The notes beneath the pieces were generated by a model. That model saw nothing but the letters and a program-made list of their open reading frames with translations, was not told where the DNA came from and searched no databases. From positions 4,282,770 through 4,346,769 of the forward strand of contig NZ_JYKO02000001.1 of assembly GCF_000949385.2 (NCBI RefSeq): a DNA stretch of 64,000 bases. Reading direction: 5' to 3'. Position 1 is the first letter of the stretch. Every line of letters begins with the position of its first letter. Source of the DNA: Pseudomonas sp. LFM046. GTDB lineage: Bacteria; Pseudomonadota; Gammaproteobacteria; Pseudomonadales; Pseudomonadaceae. The position numbers and the translations under genes are program-made. Shown here piece after piece: positions 47,050 to 55,181 of the stretch.

Positions 47050-47931
47050 TCACCCTTGATGCAACGCCCGGTAATGACTGGGCGCCATCCCCACCACCTT
47101 GCGGAACAGTCGCGAGAAGTAATAGACGTCCTCGTACCCCAGCTGCTCGGCGATCTGCCGCACGCCCTGGTCGCCTTCGTCCAGCAGGCGGCAGGCGTGG
47201 GCCATTTTCAGTTGGATGAAGTCCTGGATCGGCGCATGGCCGGTCAGGGCGCGATAGGTCTTGGCGAAGTGGAAGCGCGACAGTTTGAACTGCGCCGCCA
47301 ACTGGTCGAGGTTGAGGCTGTCATGGAGGTGGGCGCGCATCACCGCCTGCACCGCATCGACGTCCAGCACCCGGCCGGACTTGAGGTAGCCCCGCACCGG
47401 CAGCACCGCCAGCGACGTCAGCAGGGTCTGCAACTGATGGGCGGCATGGATGAAATGAGGCAAGTTCAGGCCCTGCTTGCGCAATCCCAGCAGGGCATCG
47501 AAGTCCGCCAGCAGGCGCGGCTGCACACCAATGCGGCGCAGGGCCGACTGCCCCAGCGGACGCAGGTACTCCTCCACCAACTCGCCCTCGAAGTGCACCC
47601 AATAGATGCTCCAGGGCCGCTGGGCATCAGCGCCGTAGGCGTGCAGCTGCCCCTTGGGCAGGAGCAGCAGGTCACCACCGCCCACCTCGAATCGTCCATC
47701 CCCATACTCCAGCCAGCCCTGTCCCGAGCGGCAGTAGATCAGCAGGTTGTCGTCCGGGGCGTGGCGCTGCATGCGATGCCCCTGGGCCTCCGGGTAGTAG
47801 CCCAGGGCCAGCGGGTAACAGGCGGAGGTCAAGGGATTGCGAGCCAGCAGGCGGCGCAGGCGGGGTGGCGTGGTGAAGCGCACGCCGTTGGCCGGCAAGG
47901 GCCAGTTGGAGGTTTCCACGTTGCGATTCAT
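47050..47931 (-). CDS. AraC-family regulator, probable activator of the divergent valine-catabolism genes
   Basis: A 293-residue protein with an N-terminal cupin-type effector domain (DNLLIYCRSGQGWLEYGDGRFEVGGGDLLLLPKGQLHAYGAD, about 60-105) and a C-terminal AraC DNA-binding domain (LNLDQLAAQFKLSRFHFAKTYRALTGHAPIQDFIQ and IAEQLGYEDVYYFSRLFRKVVGMAPSHYR). I chose ATG 47931. It is divergent from mmsA with a 164-bp gap; MmsR, an AraC-type activator of mmsAB, has this layout elsewhere. The effector is not known from sequence. As I recall, the P. aeruginosa counterpart at this position is annotated as frameshifted; here the frame is intact. Confidence 0.85.
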   Translation of the reverse strand: MNRNVETSNWPLPANGVRFTTPPRLRRLLARNPLTSACYPLALGYYPEAQGHRMQRHAPDDNLLIYCRSGQGWLEYGDGRFEVGGGDLLLLPKGQLHAYGADAQRPWSIYWVHFEGELVEEYLRPLGQSALRRIGVQPRLLADFDALLGLRKQGLNLPHFIHAAHQLQTLLTSLAVLPVRGYLKSGRVLDVDAVQAVMRAHLHDSLNLDQLAAQFKLSRFHFAKTYRALTGHAPIQDFIQLKMAHACRLLDEGDQGVRQIAEQLGYEDVYYFSRLFRKVVGMAPSHYRALHQG

Positions 47932-48020
47932 GGCTGTCGTTGTGATGACCTTCAATACCAAGATCGTCCATCCCGCAACCAAGATCGTCAATCCACAACT
48001 GCCTCGGCCGCCGCTATAAG

Positions 48021-48036
48021 AACAAGAAAAAACAAG
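48021..48036 (+). promoter_or_regulatory. Candidate Hfq/Crc motif in the mmsA leader
   Basis: AACAAGAAAAAACAAG fits AAnAAnAA in more than one register and lies 60 bases before the mmsA ATG, in a GC-rich gap. It is farther from the ribosome-binding site (GAGGAGGAC) than the opdH and putP copies, so it may act less directly. Confidence 0.5.
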
Positions 48037-48095
48037 GTCCCAACACAGACAAGCCCCCCCGCGTTCCAGCATGGGCCGGCTTCGAGGAGGACAAG

Positions 48096-49589
48096 ATGGC
48101 CAAGACGATTCCGCAACTCATCGATGGCGAATGGCGCGAGAGCCGCGCCCGCGAGCTGATCGAAGTCACCGACCCGGCGACCCAGGAAGTCCTGGCCCTG
48201 GCGCCCAAGGCCACGGCCGAGGAAATCGAGGCGGCTGTCGCCAGCGCCAAGGAAGCCTTCCAGACCTGGCGTGAAGTGCCCGTACCGGAACGCGCCCGGT
48301 TGATGCTGCGTTACCAGCAACTGCTCAAGGACCATCACGACGAGCTCGCCGAACTGCTGGCGAGCGAAACCGGCAAGACCTTCGCCGATGCCAAGGGCGA
48401 TGTCTGGCGCGGCATCGAAGTGGCCGAGCACGCCGCCAACGTGGCCAGCCTGATGATGGGCGAAACGGTTGAGAACGTTGCCCGCGAGATCGACACCGCC
48501 AGTTGGGTCCAGCCGCTGGGCGTGTGTGTGGGCATCACCCCCTTCAACTTCCCGGCGATGATCCCGCTGTGGATGTTTCCGCTGGCCGTCGCCTGCGGCA
48601 ACACCTTCGTCCTGAAGCCCTCCGAGCAGGACCCGCTGACACCCAACCGCCTTGCCGAGCTGTTCATCGAAGCCGGTGCGCCCAAAGGCGTGCTCCAGGT
48701 GATCCACGGCGGGCGCGAGCAGGTCGACGCCCTGCTCACCCACCCGGACGTGCGCGCCATTTCCTTCGTCGGCTCGGTACCCGTGGGCCAGCACATCTAC
48801 CGCACCGGCACCGCCCACCTGAAACGGGTGCAGGCCTTCGCCGGCGCCAAGAACCACATGGTGGTGTTGCCCGACGCCCACAAGGACCAGGTGCTGAGCA
48901 ACCTGGTGGGTGCCAGCTGCGGGGCCGCCGGCCAGCGCTGCATGGCCATCAGCGTGGCGATCTTCGTGGGCGAGGCGCGCCAGTGGATTCCCGAACTGGC
49001 CGCACAGATGGCCGAGCTGCGCCCCGGTCACTGGAAGGACGCCCATTCGGCGTTCGGTCCGCTCATCAGCCAGCAAGCCCGCCAGCGGGTACTGCGGCTG
49101 ATCGCCGAAGGCAAGGTAGAAGGCGCCGAATGCCTGCTGGATGGCTCCCAGTGCCAGGTGCCCGGCTATCCGAACGGAAACTGGCTGGGCCCGACCCTGT
49201 TCCGTGGCGTGACGCCGAAGATGGGCCTGTACCGCGAGGAAATCTTCGGCCCGGTGCTGGTGTGCATGGAGGTGGACAGCCTCGAAGAAGCCATCGCCCT
49301 GGTCAACGCCAACCCCTACGGCAACGGCACCAGCCTGTTCACTCGCTCCGGCGGCGCCGCGCGGCACTTCCAGCATGCGGTGGAAGTTGGCCAGGTAGGG
49401 ATCAACGTGCCCATCCCGGTGCCCCTGCCCTTCTTCTCCTTCACGGGCTGGAAGGGCTCCTTCTACGGCGACCTCCATGCCTACGGCAAACAGGCGGTGC
49501 GCTTCTACACCGAAACCAAGACGGTCACCACGCGATGGTTCGATGACACACCCGTCACCGGCCCGAACATGACCATCCATTTGAAGTAG
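48096..49589 (+). CDS. mmsA: Methylmalonate-semialdehyde dehydrogenase (CoA-acylating)
   Basis: Converts methylmalonate semialdehyde plus CoA and NAD+ to propionyl-CoA and CO2, the last step of valine breakdown. The 497-residue aldehyde dehydrogenase has the family block [39 protein letters not shown], catalytic Cys282 (GQRCMAIS) and [10 protein letters not shown] in place of the usual TPWNFP, a mark of MMSDH. The ATG follows GAGGAGGACAAG. A copy of the GGGCGAATTC repeat begins at the last base of the stop codon. First gene of the mmsA-to-mmsB cluster. Confidence 0.93.
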   Translation: MAKTIPQLIDGEWRESRARELIEVTDPATQEVLALAPKATAEEIEAAVASAKEAFQTWREVPVPERARLMLRYQQLLKDHHDELAELLASETGKTFADAKGDVWRGIEVAEHAANVASLMMGETVENVAREIDTASWVQPLGVCVGITPFNFPAMIPLWMFPLAVACGNTFVLKPSEQDPLTPNRLAELFIEAGAPKGVLQVIHGGREQVDALLTHPDVRAISFVGSVPVGQHIYRTGTAHLKRVQAFAGAKNHMVVLPDAHKDQVLSNLVGASCGAAGQRCMAISVAIFVGEARQWIPELAAQMAELRPGHWKDAHSAFGPLISQQARQRVLRLIAEGKVEGAECLLDGSQCQVPGYPNGNWLGPTLFRGVTPKMGLYREEIFGPVLVCMEVDSLEEAIALVNANPYGNGTSLFTRSGGAARHFQHAVEVGQVGINVPIPVPLPFFSFTGWKGSFYGDLHAYGKQAVRFYTETKTVTTRWFDDTPVTGPNMTIHLK

Positions 49590-49610
49590 GGGCGAATTCA
49601 TTCGCCAAGC
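49589..49610. repeat. GGGCGAATTCATTCGCCAAG repeat directly at the mmsA stop
   Basis: A single arm of the inverted repeat seen at 3611-3700, beginning at the last base of the mmsA stop codon and 44 bp before the acyl-CoA dehydrogenase start. It is itself nearly palindromic and could fold in the mRNA between the two genes. Confidence 0.75.
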
Positions 49611-49653
49611 GGTGCGCAGCACCGCCACGCAACCGAGCCAAGGCACACGACAT

Positions 49654-50817
49654 ATGGATTTCGACCTCACCGAAGAACAACGCCTGCTGGTGGACAGCGC
49701 CCGCGCCTTCGCCAGCCATGAGCTGGCTCCCTTTGCCGCGGACTGGGACCGGGGCCACCACTTCCCGCTGGAGGTGATCCGCCGCGCGGCCGAGCAGGGC
49801 TATCTCGGCCTCTACATCGCGGAAGAAGACGGCGGACTGGGGCTGTCCCGGTTGTCTGCCTCGCTGATCTTCGAACAGCTGGCCGCCGGCTGCGTGGCCA
49901 CCACCGCCTACCTGACCATCCACAACATGGCAGCCTGGATGCTCGCCTCCTTTGGCGATGCCGAGCTCAAGGCACGCTGGCTGCCCGGCCTGATCAATGG
50001 CGAGCTGCTGGCGTCCTACTGCCTGACCGAACCGGACGCCGGTTCCGACGCGGCCCATCTGCGCACCCGCGCCCGCCGAGACGGCGACGATTACGTGCTG
50101 GATGGCAGCAAGTGCTTCATTTCCGGCGCCGGCAGCACCCAGGTGCTGATCGTCATGGCGCGCACCGGGGAAGATGGCGCCAAGGGCATTTCCTGCTTCC
50201 TGGTGCCGGCCGATGCCGAGGGCGTCCGCTACGGGCGCAACGAAGACAAGATGGGCTGGCGCGCCCAACCCACCCGTACCATCACCTTCGAGGGCGTGCG
50301 CGTTCCCGCGGGCAATCGCATCGGCCCGGAGGGTCAGGGTTTCGTCTATGCCATGAAGGGGCTGGACGGCGGTCGCCTGAACATCGCCAGCTGCTCCCTC
50401 GGTGCCGCCCAGGCGGCCCTCGAACAGAGCCTGCGCTACGTGGAGGAACGCAAACAGTTCGGCAAGCCCCTGGCCGACTTCCAGGCCCTGCAGTTCAAGC
50501 TCGCCGACATGCTCACCGCCCTCACCGCCAGCCGGCAGATGGTGCGCCTGGCCGCCCATCGCCTGGACCAGCGCCACGCCGAAGCCAGCCTCTACTGCGC
50601 CATGGCCAAGCGCTTCGCCACCGACCAGTGCTTCGAGCTGTGCAACGAAGCCCTGCAACTCCACGGCGGATACGGCTACCTGAACGACTATCCTCTGGAG
50701 CGCTGGGTGCGAGACACACGGGTGCACCAGATACTCGAAGGTACGAATGAAATCATGCGCGTCATCGTGGCGCGCCGTTTACTGGAACAGGGCGGCGCCC
50801 TCGACCGTCTTTTGTAA
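49654..50817 (+). CDS. Acyl-CoA dehydrogenase, probable isobutyryl-CoA dehydrogenase
   Basis: FAD enzyme, 387 residues, with the acyl-CoA dehydrogenase blocks YCLTEPDAGSDAAHLRTRA and LHGGYGYLNDYPLERWVRD and the catalytic base Glu362 in ILEGTNEIM. I chose ATG 49654 (MDFDLTEEQRLL). The surrounding valine genes point to isobutyryl-CoA (to methacrylyl-CoA) as substrate, but the family is broad and short-chain branched or straight substrates cannot be excluded from sequence. It ends 10 bp before the enoyl-CoA hydratase gene. Confidence 0.88.
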   Translation: MDFDLTEEQRLLVDSARAFASHELAPFAADWDRGHHFPLEVIRRAAEQGYLGLYIAEEDGGLGLSRLSASLIFEQLAAGCVATTAYLTIHNMAAWMLASFGDAELKARWLPGLINGELLASYCLTEPDAGSDAAHLRTRARRDGDDYVLDGSKCFISGAGSTQVLIVMARTGEDGAKGISCFLVPADAEGVRYGRNEDKMGWRAQPTRTITFEGVRVPAGNRIGPEGQGFVYAMKGLDGGRLNIASCSLGAAQAALEQSLRYVEERKQFGKPLADFQALQFKLADMLTALTASRQMVRLAAHRLDQRHAEASLYCAMAKRFATDQCFELCNEALQLHGGYGYLNDYPLERWVRDTRVHQILEGTNEIMRVIVARRLLEQGGALDRLL

Positions 50818-50827
50818 GGAGATGCAC

Positions 50828-51646
50828 ATGTCCACTGCCGTTGAACCCTACCAGCCCGGCGTCTTCGACCTGACCCACAAGCTGACCGTCGAGAAGCATG
50901 GCCACACTGCGCTGCTCACCATCAACAACCCGCCGGCCAATACCTGGGACCGCGAGTCGCTGATCGGCCTCAAGCAGCTGGTCGAGCACCTCAACCACGA
51001 CGACAACATCTACGCCCTGGTGGTGACCGGCCAGGGACCGAAGTTCTTCAGCGCCGGCGCCGACCTCAAGCTCTTCGCCGACGGCGACAAGGCCCGCGCC
51101 CGCGAGATGGCCCGGCGCTTCGGCGAAGCCTTCGAGGCCCTGCGGGATTTCCGTGGCGTGTCCATCGCCGCCATCAACGGCTACGCCATGGGTGGCGGCC
51201 TGGAATGCGCCCTGGCCTGCGACATCCGCATCGCCGAACGTCAGGCCCAGATGGCCCTGCCGGAAGCTGCCGTAGGCTTGCTGCCCTGCGCCGGCGGCAC
51301 CCAGGCCCTGTCCTGGCTGGTGGGCGAAGGCTGGGCCAAGCGCATGATCCTTTGCGGCGAACGCGTGGATGCCGAGACGGCCCTGCGCATCGGACTGGTG
51401 GAACAGGTGGTGGACAGTGGCGAGGCCCGTGGCACCGCCCTGCTATTGGCGGCCAAGGTGGCCCGCCAGAGCCCGGTGGCAGTGCGCACCATCAAGCCGC
51501 TGATCCAGGGCGCGCGGGAGCGCGGGCCGAACAGCTGGCTGCCGGAAGAGCGCGAGCGCTTCGTCGACCTGTTCGACGCCGACGACACCCGCGAAGGCGT
51601 CAACGCCTTCCTGGAAAAACGCGACCCGCACTGGCGCAACAAATGA
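50828..51646 (+). CDS. Enoyl-CoA hydratase (crotonase fold), DspI-like
   Basis: A 272-residue crotonase with both catalytic glutamates: Glu126 (GGGLECALACDIR) and Glu146 (LPEAAVGLLPCAGGTQ); the oxyanion-hole block FSAGADLKLF is present. I chose ATG 50828, 6 bp after AAGGAG. By position it matches P. aeruginosa PA0745, named DspI and reported to be needed for cis-2-decenoic acid, a biofilm dispersion signal. The valine cluster instead suggests hydration of methacrylyl-CoA. Both roles are compatible with the fold; I cannot decide from sequence. Its stop overlaps the next gene's start (ATGA). Confidence 0.88.
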   Translation: MSTAVEPYQPGVFDLTHKLTVEKHGHTALLTINNPPANTWDRESLIGLKQLVEHLNHDDNIYALVVTGQGPKFFSAGADLKLFADGDKARAREMARRFGEAFEALRDFRGVSIAAINGYAMGGGLECALACDIRIAERQAQMALPEAAVGLLPCAGGTQALSWLVGEGWAKRMILCGERVDAETALRIGLVEQVVDSGEARGTALLLAAKVARQSPVAVRTIKPLIQGARERGPNSWLPEERERFVDLFDADDTREGVNAFLEKRDPHWRNK

Positions 51647-52773
51647 CCGATAGCCGGACGACCACGACCATGAATGTGAGTTTCGAAGAACGCAGTGGCC
51701 TGCATGGCGCCCGCATCGGCATCGCCAGCCTGGACGCCGAAGCCAGCCTGAACGCCCTGTCGCTGCCGATGATCGAAGCCCTGGACGCAAAGCTGCGCGC
51801 CTGGGCGCAGGACCCGGAAATCGTCTGCGTGCTGCTGCGCGGCAACGGGCCCAAGGCCTTCTGCGCCGGTGGTGACGTGCGCAAACTGGTGGACGCCTGC
51901 CGCGAACATCCCGGGGTGGTGCCGCCGCTGGCTGGCCGCTTCTTCTCGGACGAATACCGCCTCGACCACCGTATCCACACCTACCCCAAGCCGCTGATCT
52001 GCTGGGCCCACGGCCATGTGCTGGGCGGCGGCATGGGCCTGATGCAAGGTGCCTCGATCCGCATCGTCACCCCGTCCAGCCGCCTGGGGATGCCGGAGAT
52101 CAATATCGGCCTCTACCCCGATGTGGGCGGCAGCTGGTTCCTCGCCCGCCTGCCGGGCAAGCTCGGTCTCTTCCTCGGCCTGGGGGCGGGCACAATCAAC
52201 GCCCACGACGCCCTGGACCTTGACCTGGCCGACCGCTTCCTCCTCGAAGACCAGCAGGACGCCCTGATCAAGGGCCTGGTCCAGCTCAACTGGCAGGACA
52301 AGCCGCAAACCCAGCTCAACAGCCTGCTCAAGGCCCTGGAGCACGAAGCCCGTGGCCATCTGCCGGAAGCCCAGTGGCTGCCGCGCCGCAAGCGCATCGA
52401 CGAACTGCTGGACGTCGCCGACCTGCCCGCAGCCTGGAAGGCCATGACCGCCCTGCACCACGACAGCGACGTGCCCCTGGCCCGTGCCGCCAAGACCCTG
52501 GCCGGTGGCTGCCCGCTCACCGCCCACCTGGTCTGGGAGCAGATCCGCCGGGCGAAGCACCTGTCGCTGGCCGAGGTGTTCCGCATGGAATACGCGATGA
52601 GCCTGAACTGCTGCCGCCATCCGGAGTTTCCCGAGGGCGTGCGCGCCCGGTTGATCGACAAGGACAACGCACCGCGCTGGCACTGGCCGGATGTCGCCGC
52701 CATTCCCCGGGCGGTGATCGACGCCCATTTCGAGCCGGTGTGGGAAGGCCGGCACCCCCTGGACGATCTCTGA
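51643..52773 (+). CDS. Enoyl-CoA hydratase/isomerase-family protein, probable 3-hydroxyisobutyryl-CoA hydrolase
   Basis: A 376-residue crotonase-superfamily protein whose length and C-terminal extension fit 3-hydroxyisobutyryl-CoA hydrolase (HIBCH) rather than a hydratase. Blocks: GNGPKAFCAGGDVRKLVDACREH, HGHVLGGGMGLMQGASIRIVTPSSRLGMPEINIGLYPDVGGSWFLARLPGKLGLFLGL. ATG 51643 overlaps the previous stop by 4 bp; an ATG nine codons later (51670) is an alternative. It would release 3-hydroxyisobutyrate for MmsB, preventing build-up of toxic methacrylyl-CoA. Confidence 0.88.
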   Translation: MTDSRTTTTMNVSFEERSGLHGARIGIASLDAEASLNALSLPMIEALDAKLRAWAQDPEIVCVLLRGNGPKAFCAGGDVRKLVDACREHPGVVPPLAGRFFSDEYRLDHRIHTYPKPLICWAHGHVLGGGMGLMQGASIRIVTPSSRLGMPEINIGLYPDVGGSWFLARLPGKLGLFLGLGAGTINAHDALDLDLADRFLLEDQQDALIKGLVQLNWQDKPQTQLNSLLKALEHEARGHLPEAQWLPRRKRIDELLDVADLPAAWKAMTALHHDSDVPLARAAKTLAGGCPLTAHLVWEQIRRAKHLSLAEVFRMEYAMSLNCCRHPEFPEGVRARLIDKDNAPRWHWPDVAAIPRAVIDAHFEPVWEGRHPLDDL

Positions 52774-52816
52774 CAAGCAGCCCGGCGCCCCTGGGCCCGG
52801 ACCAAGGAGAAGCACG

Positions 52817-53701
52817 ATGAGCAAGATCGCCTTTATCGGACTCGGTCACATGGGCCTGCCCATGGCCCGCAACCTGCTCAAGGCCGGCCACGCGCTGGCG
52901 GTCTACGACCTGGTGCAGGCCGCCGTGGATGAATTGGCGGCCGAGGGGGCCAGGCCTGCGCGGGATGCACGGGACGCGGTCAGCGGCGCGGGCGTGGTGA
53001 TCACCATGCTGCCGGCCAGCCGGCATGTGGAAGGTCTGCTGCTGGGCGATGGCGGGCTGCTGGAATCCATCGTCGCCGGCAGTCTGGTGCTGGAGTGCTC
53101 GACCATCGCCCCGGAGTCCGCGCGCAAGGTCCATGCAGCCGCAAAAGCGCGCGGCATCGAACTGCTGGATGCGCCGGTGTCCGGCGGCACAGCGGGCGCA
53201 GCCGCCGGCACGCTGACCTTCATGGTCGGCGGCGAGGCAGCGGCCCTGGAAAAGGCGCGGCCGATCTTCCAGGCCATGGGCAAGAACATCTTCCATGCCG
53301 GTCCCGACGGCGCCGGGCAGGTGGCCAAGGTGTGCAACAACCAACTGCTGGCGGTGCAGATGATCGGCACCGCCGAATCCATGGCCCTGGGCGTGGCCAA
53401 TGGCCTGGACCCGGCCATCCTCGCCGAGATCATGCGCCAGAGTTCAGGCGGCAACTGGGTGCTGGAGCGCTACAACCCGTGGCCGGGCGTGATGCCCAAC
53501 GCGCCGGCGAGCAAGGAATATGAAGGCGGCTTCATGGCCGAGCTGATGGCCAAGGACCTGGGGCTTGCCCAGGAGGCCGCGCAGAACAGCCTCTCCAGCA
53601 CCCCCATGGGCGCCCTGGCGTTGCAGCTGTATCGGCTGCTGCTCAAGCAGGGCAAGGGCAAGAAGGATTTCTCGGTGGTGCAGAAACTGTTCACCGAGTG
53701 A
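52817..53701 (+). CDS. mmsB: 3-Hydroxyisobutyrate dehydrogenase
   Basis: NAD-dependent oxidation of 3-hydroxyisobutyrate to methylmalonate semialdehyde, which MmsA then consumes. The 294-residue product has the Rossmann motif FIGLGHMGLPMARNL, the substrate loop DAPVSGGTAGA and the catalytic Lys171 in GQVAKVCNNQLL. AAGGAG precedes the ATG. It is the last gene of the cluster; a folded repeat separates it from the convergent type I exporter genes. Confidence 0.95.
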   Translation: MSKIAFIGLGHMGLPMARNLLKAGHALAVYDLVQAAVDELAAEGARPARDARDAVSGAGVVITMLPASRHVEGLLLGDGGLLESIVAGSLVLECSTIAPESARKVHAAAKARGIELLDAPVSGGTAGAAAGTLTFMVGGEAAALEKARPIFQAMGKNIFHAGPDGAGQVAKVCNNQLLAVQMIGTAESMALGVANGLDPAILAEIMRQSSGGNWVLERYNPWPGVMPNAPASKEYEGGFMAELMAKDLGLAQEAAQNSLSSTPMGALALQLYRLLLKQGKGKKDFSVVQKLFTE

Positions 53702-53755
53702 CCTCGCCCAGCCCCCAGATGATGAGTCTCAGCAACGCAAGATGAGTGGAGCAGA

Positions 53756-53790
53756 GCGATACCCATGCGGACCGGGCTGATGGGTATCGC
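53756..53790. repeat. Inverted repeat between mmsB and the exporter operon
   Basis: GCGATACCCAT and ATGGGTATCGC form a perfect 11-bp stem with a 13-base loop, flanked by further TTCGCTCC / GGAGCAGA complementarity. It lies between two convergent operons and probably works as a bidirectional terminator; no clear T run is present. Confidence 0.7.
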
Positions 53791-53822
53791 TTCGCTCCTT
53801 CCTACGAAGCATCAGCGCAGGC

Positions 53823-55181
53823 TCAACGCTCGCGCAGCGCCTCGGCCCGGGCGCGGATGATGGGTTTCAGCAAGTAGCTGAGGATGCTCTTCTTGCCGGT
53901 CATGATGTCCACCGTGGCCACCATGCCGGGGATGATCAGCAGCGGGTCCTGCTCGGTGCCCAGGTGGCTCTTCTGGGTGCGCAGCTTGATCAGGTAGAAG
54001 CTGTTGCCTTCCTCGTCGGTGATGGTGTCCGCGCCGATCTGTTCCAGTTCGGCCGACAGTCCGCCGTAGATGGTGTAGTCGTAGGCGGTGAACTTGACCA
54101 TGGCTTTCTGCCCGGGATGGAGGAAGGCGATGTCCTGGGGTCGGATCCGTGCTTCCACCAGCAGGGTGTCGTCCAGCGGCACGATTTCCACCAGGTCGCT
54201 GCCCGGCTGGATCACGCCACCGATGGTATTCACCAGCAGTTGCTTGACGATGCCGCGCACGGGCGAGGTGACGAGGGTGCGCTTGACCCGGTCTTCCAGC
54301 GCCTTGCCGGTGGCATTGGCCTTGTTCAGCTCGGTGCGCGCTTCGTTCAGTTGGCCCAGGGCTTCGCTGCGGAAGCGCGAACGGGTTTCGGCGATCTTGT
54401 TCTCGGCTTCCTTGATCGCCGACTCGGCGCGGGGAATGGCGAGGCCCGTGGCTTCCAACTGGCCACGGTTTTCCACCTCGGCACGGCGCAGGCGCAGGAC
54501 TTCCACCTTGGAAATGGCGCCCTCGGCCACCAGGGGCTCGGAGATGGCGATCTCCTGCCGCAGCAGCTGCAGGCTGTTACGGAACTGCTCCTGCTTGGAA
54601 ATGAACTCCTGCAGCTCCTGGCGACGCTGCACGAGCTGCTGTTCCAGGCCGCCCACCTCGTCTTGCAATTGCTGCTGCCGGCTGCGGTAGAGCGCTTCCT
54701 CGCTGGCCGTCTGTTCCGGGGCGAGCTTGCGCAGGTCCTCGGAGATCCGCAGCGGGCGCTCCTCGACCTCGGCGCTCAGGCGCTCCACCCGCAGCTGCAT
54801 GGCGGTGCGGTCGGCCTCAGTCTCACCGACGTTGGACTGGAAGCGGGTCGGGTCCAGGCGCAGCAGCGGATCACCCACTTCCACCACCTGGCCTTCGCGA
54901 ATGAACAGCTCGGAAATGATGCCGCCTTCCAGGTTCTGAATCTTCTGCAGCTTGGACGAAGGAATGGCCTTGCCTTCACCCCGGGTGACTTCATCGATCT
55001 GGGCGAAGTGGGCCCAGAGCAGCATGAACAGGGTGAAGCCGATCAGCGTCCAGATGGTCAGGCGCACCACGCGAGGTGCGTCTTCCACCAGGGCCTTGTT
55101 GACCTCGGGGAGCGGCTGGTCGGACAGGGACTCGCTGCCCTGGAAATACTGGCGCAGCGCGCCGGAAGCCTTATGCGACAC
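53823..55181 (-). CDS. lapC: Type I secretion membrane-fusion protein (HlyD/LapC-like)
   Basis: Periplasmic adaptor linking the inner-membrane ABC exporter to the TolC-like channel. The 452-residue protein has a single N-terminal membrane helix (residues 41-60, LTIWTLIGFTLFMLLWAHFA), a lipoyl-like pair around IQNLEGGIISELFIREGQVVEVGDPLLRLD, long coiled-coil hairpins rich in Glu/Gln (about 150-290) and a C-terminal beta-barrel with SPVRGIVKQLLVNTIGGVIQPGSDLVEIVP. The start is GTG 55181, overlapping the lapB stop. Third gene of the exporter operon. Confidence 0.92.
   Translation of the reverse strand: MSHKASGALRQYFQGSESLSDQPLPEVNKALVEDAPRVVRLTIWTLIGFTLFMLLWAHFAQIDEVTRGEGKAIPSSKLQKIQNLEGGIISELFIREGQVVEVGDPLLRLDPTRFQSNVGETEADRTAMQLRVERLSAEVEERPLRISEDLRKLAPEQTASEEALYRSRQQQLQDEVGGLEQQLVQRRQELQEFISKQEQFRNSLQLLRQEIAISEPLVAEGAISKVEVLRLRRAEVENRGQLEATGLAIPRAESAIKEAENKIAETRSRFRSEALGQLNEARTELNKANATGKALEDRVKRTLVTSPVRGIVKQLLVNTIGGVIQPGSDLVEIVPLDDTLLVEARIRPQDIAFLHPGQKAMVKFTAYDYTIYGGLSAELEQIGADTITDEEGNSFYLIKLRTQKSHLGTEQDPLLIIPGMVATVDIMTGKKSILSYLLKPIIRARAEALRER

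Noticed and set aside
49589..53790. Mobile-element or genomic-island boundary suggested by repeats around the valine genes
   Set aside because: No integrase, transposase, tRNA or direct-repeat pair is present, base composition does not change, and gene order matches P. aeruginosa.
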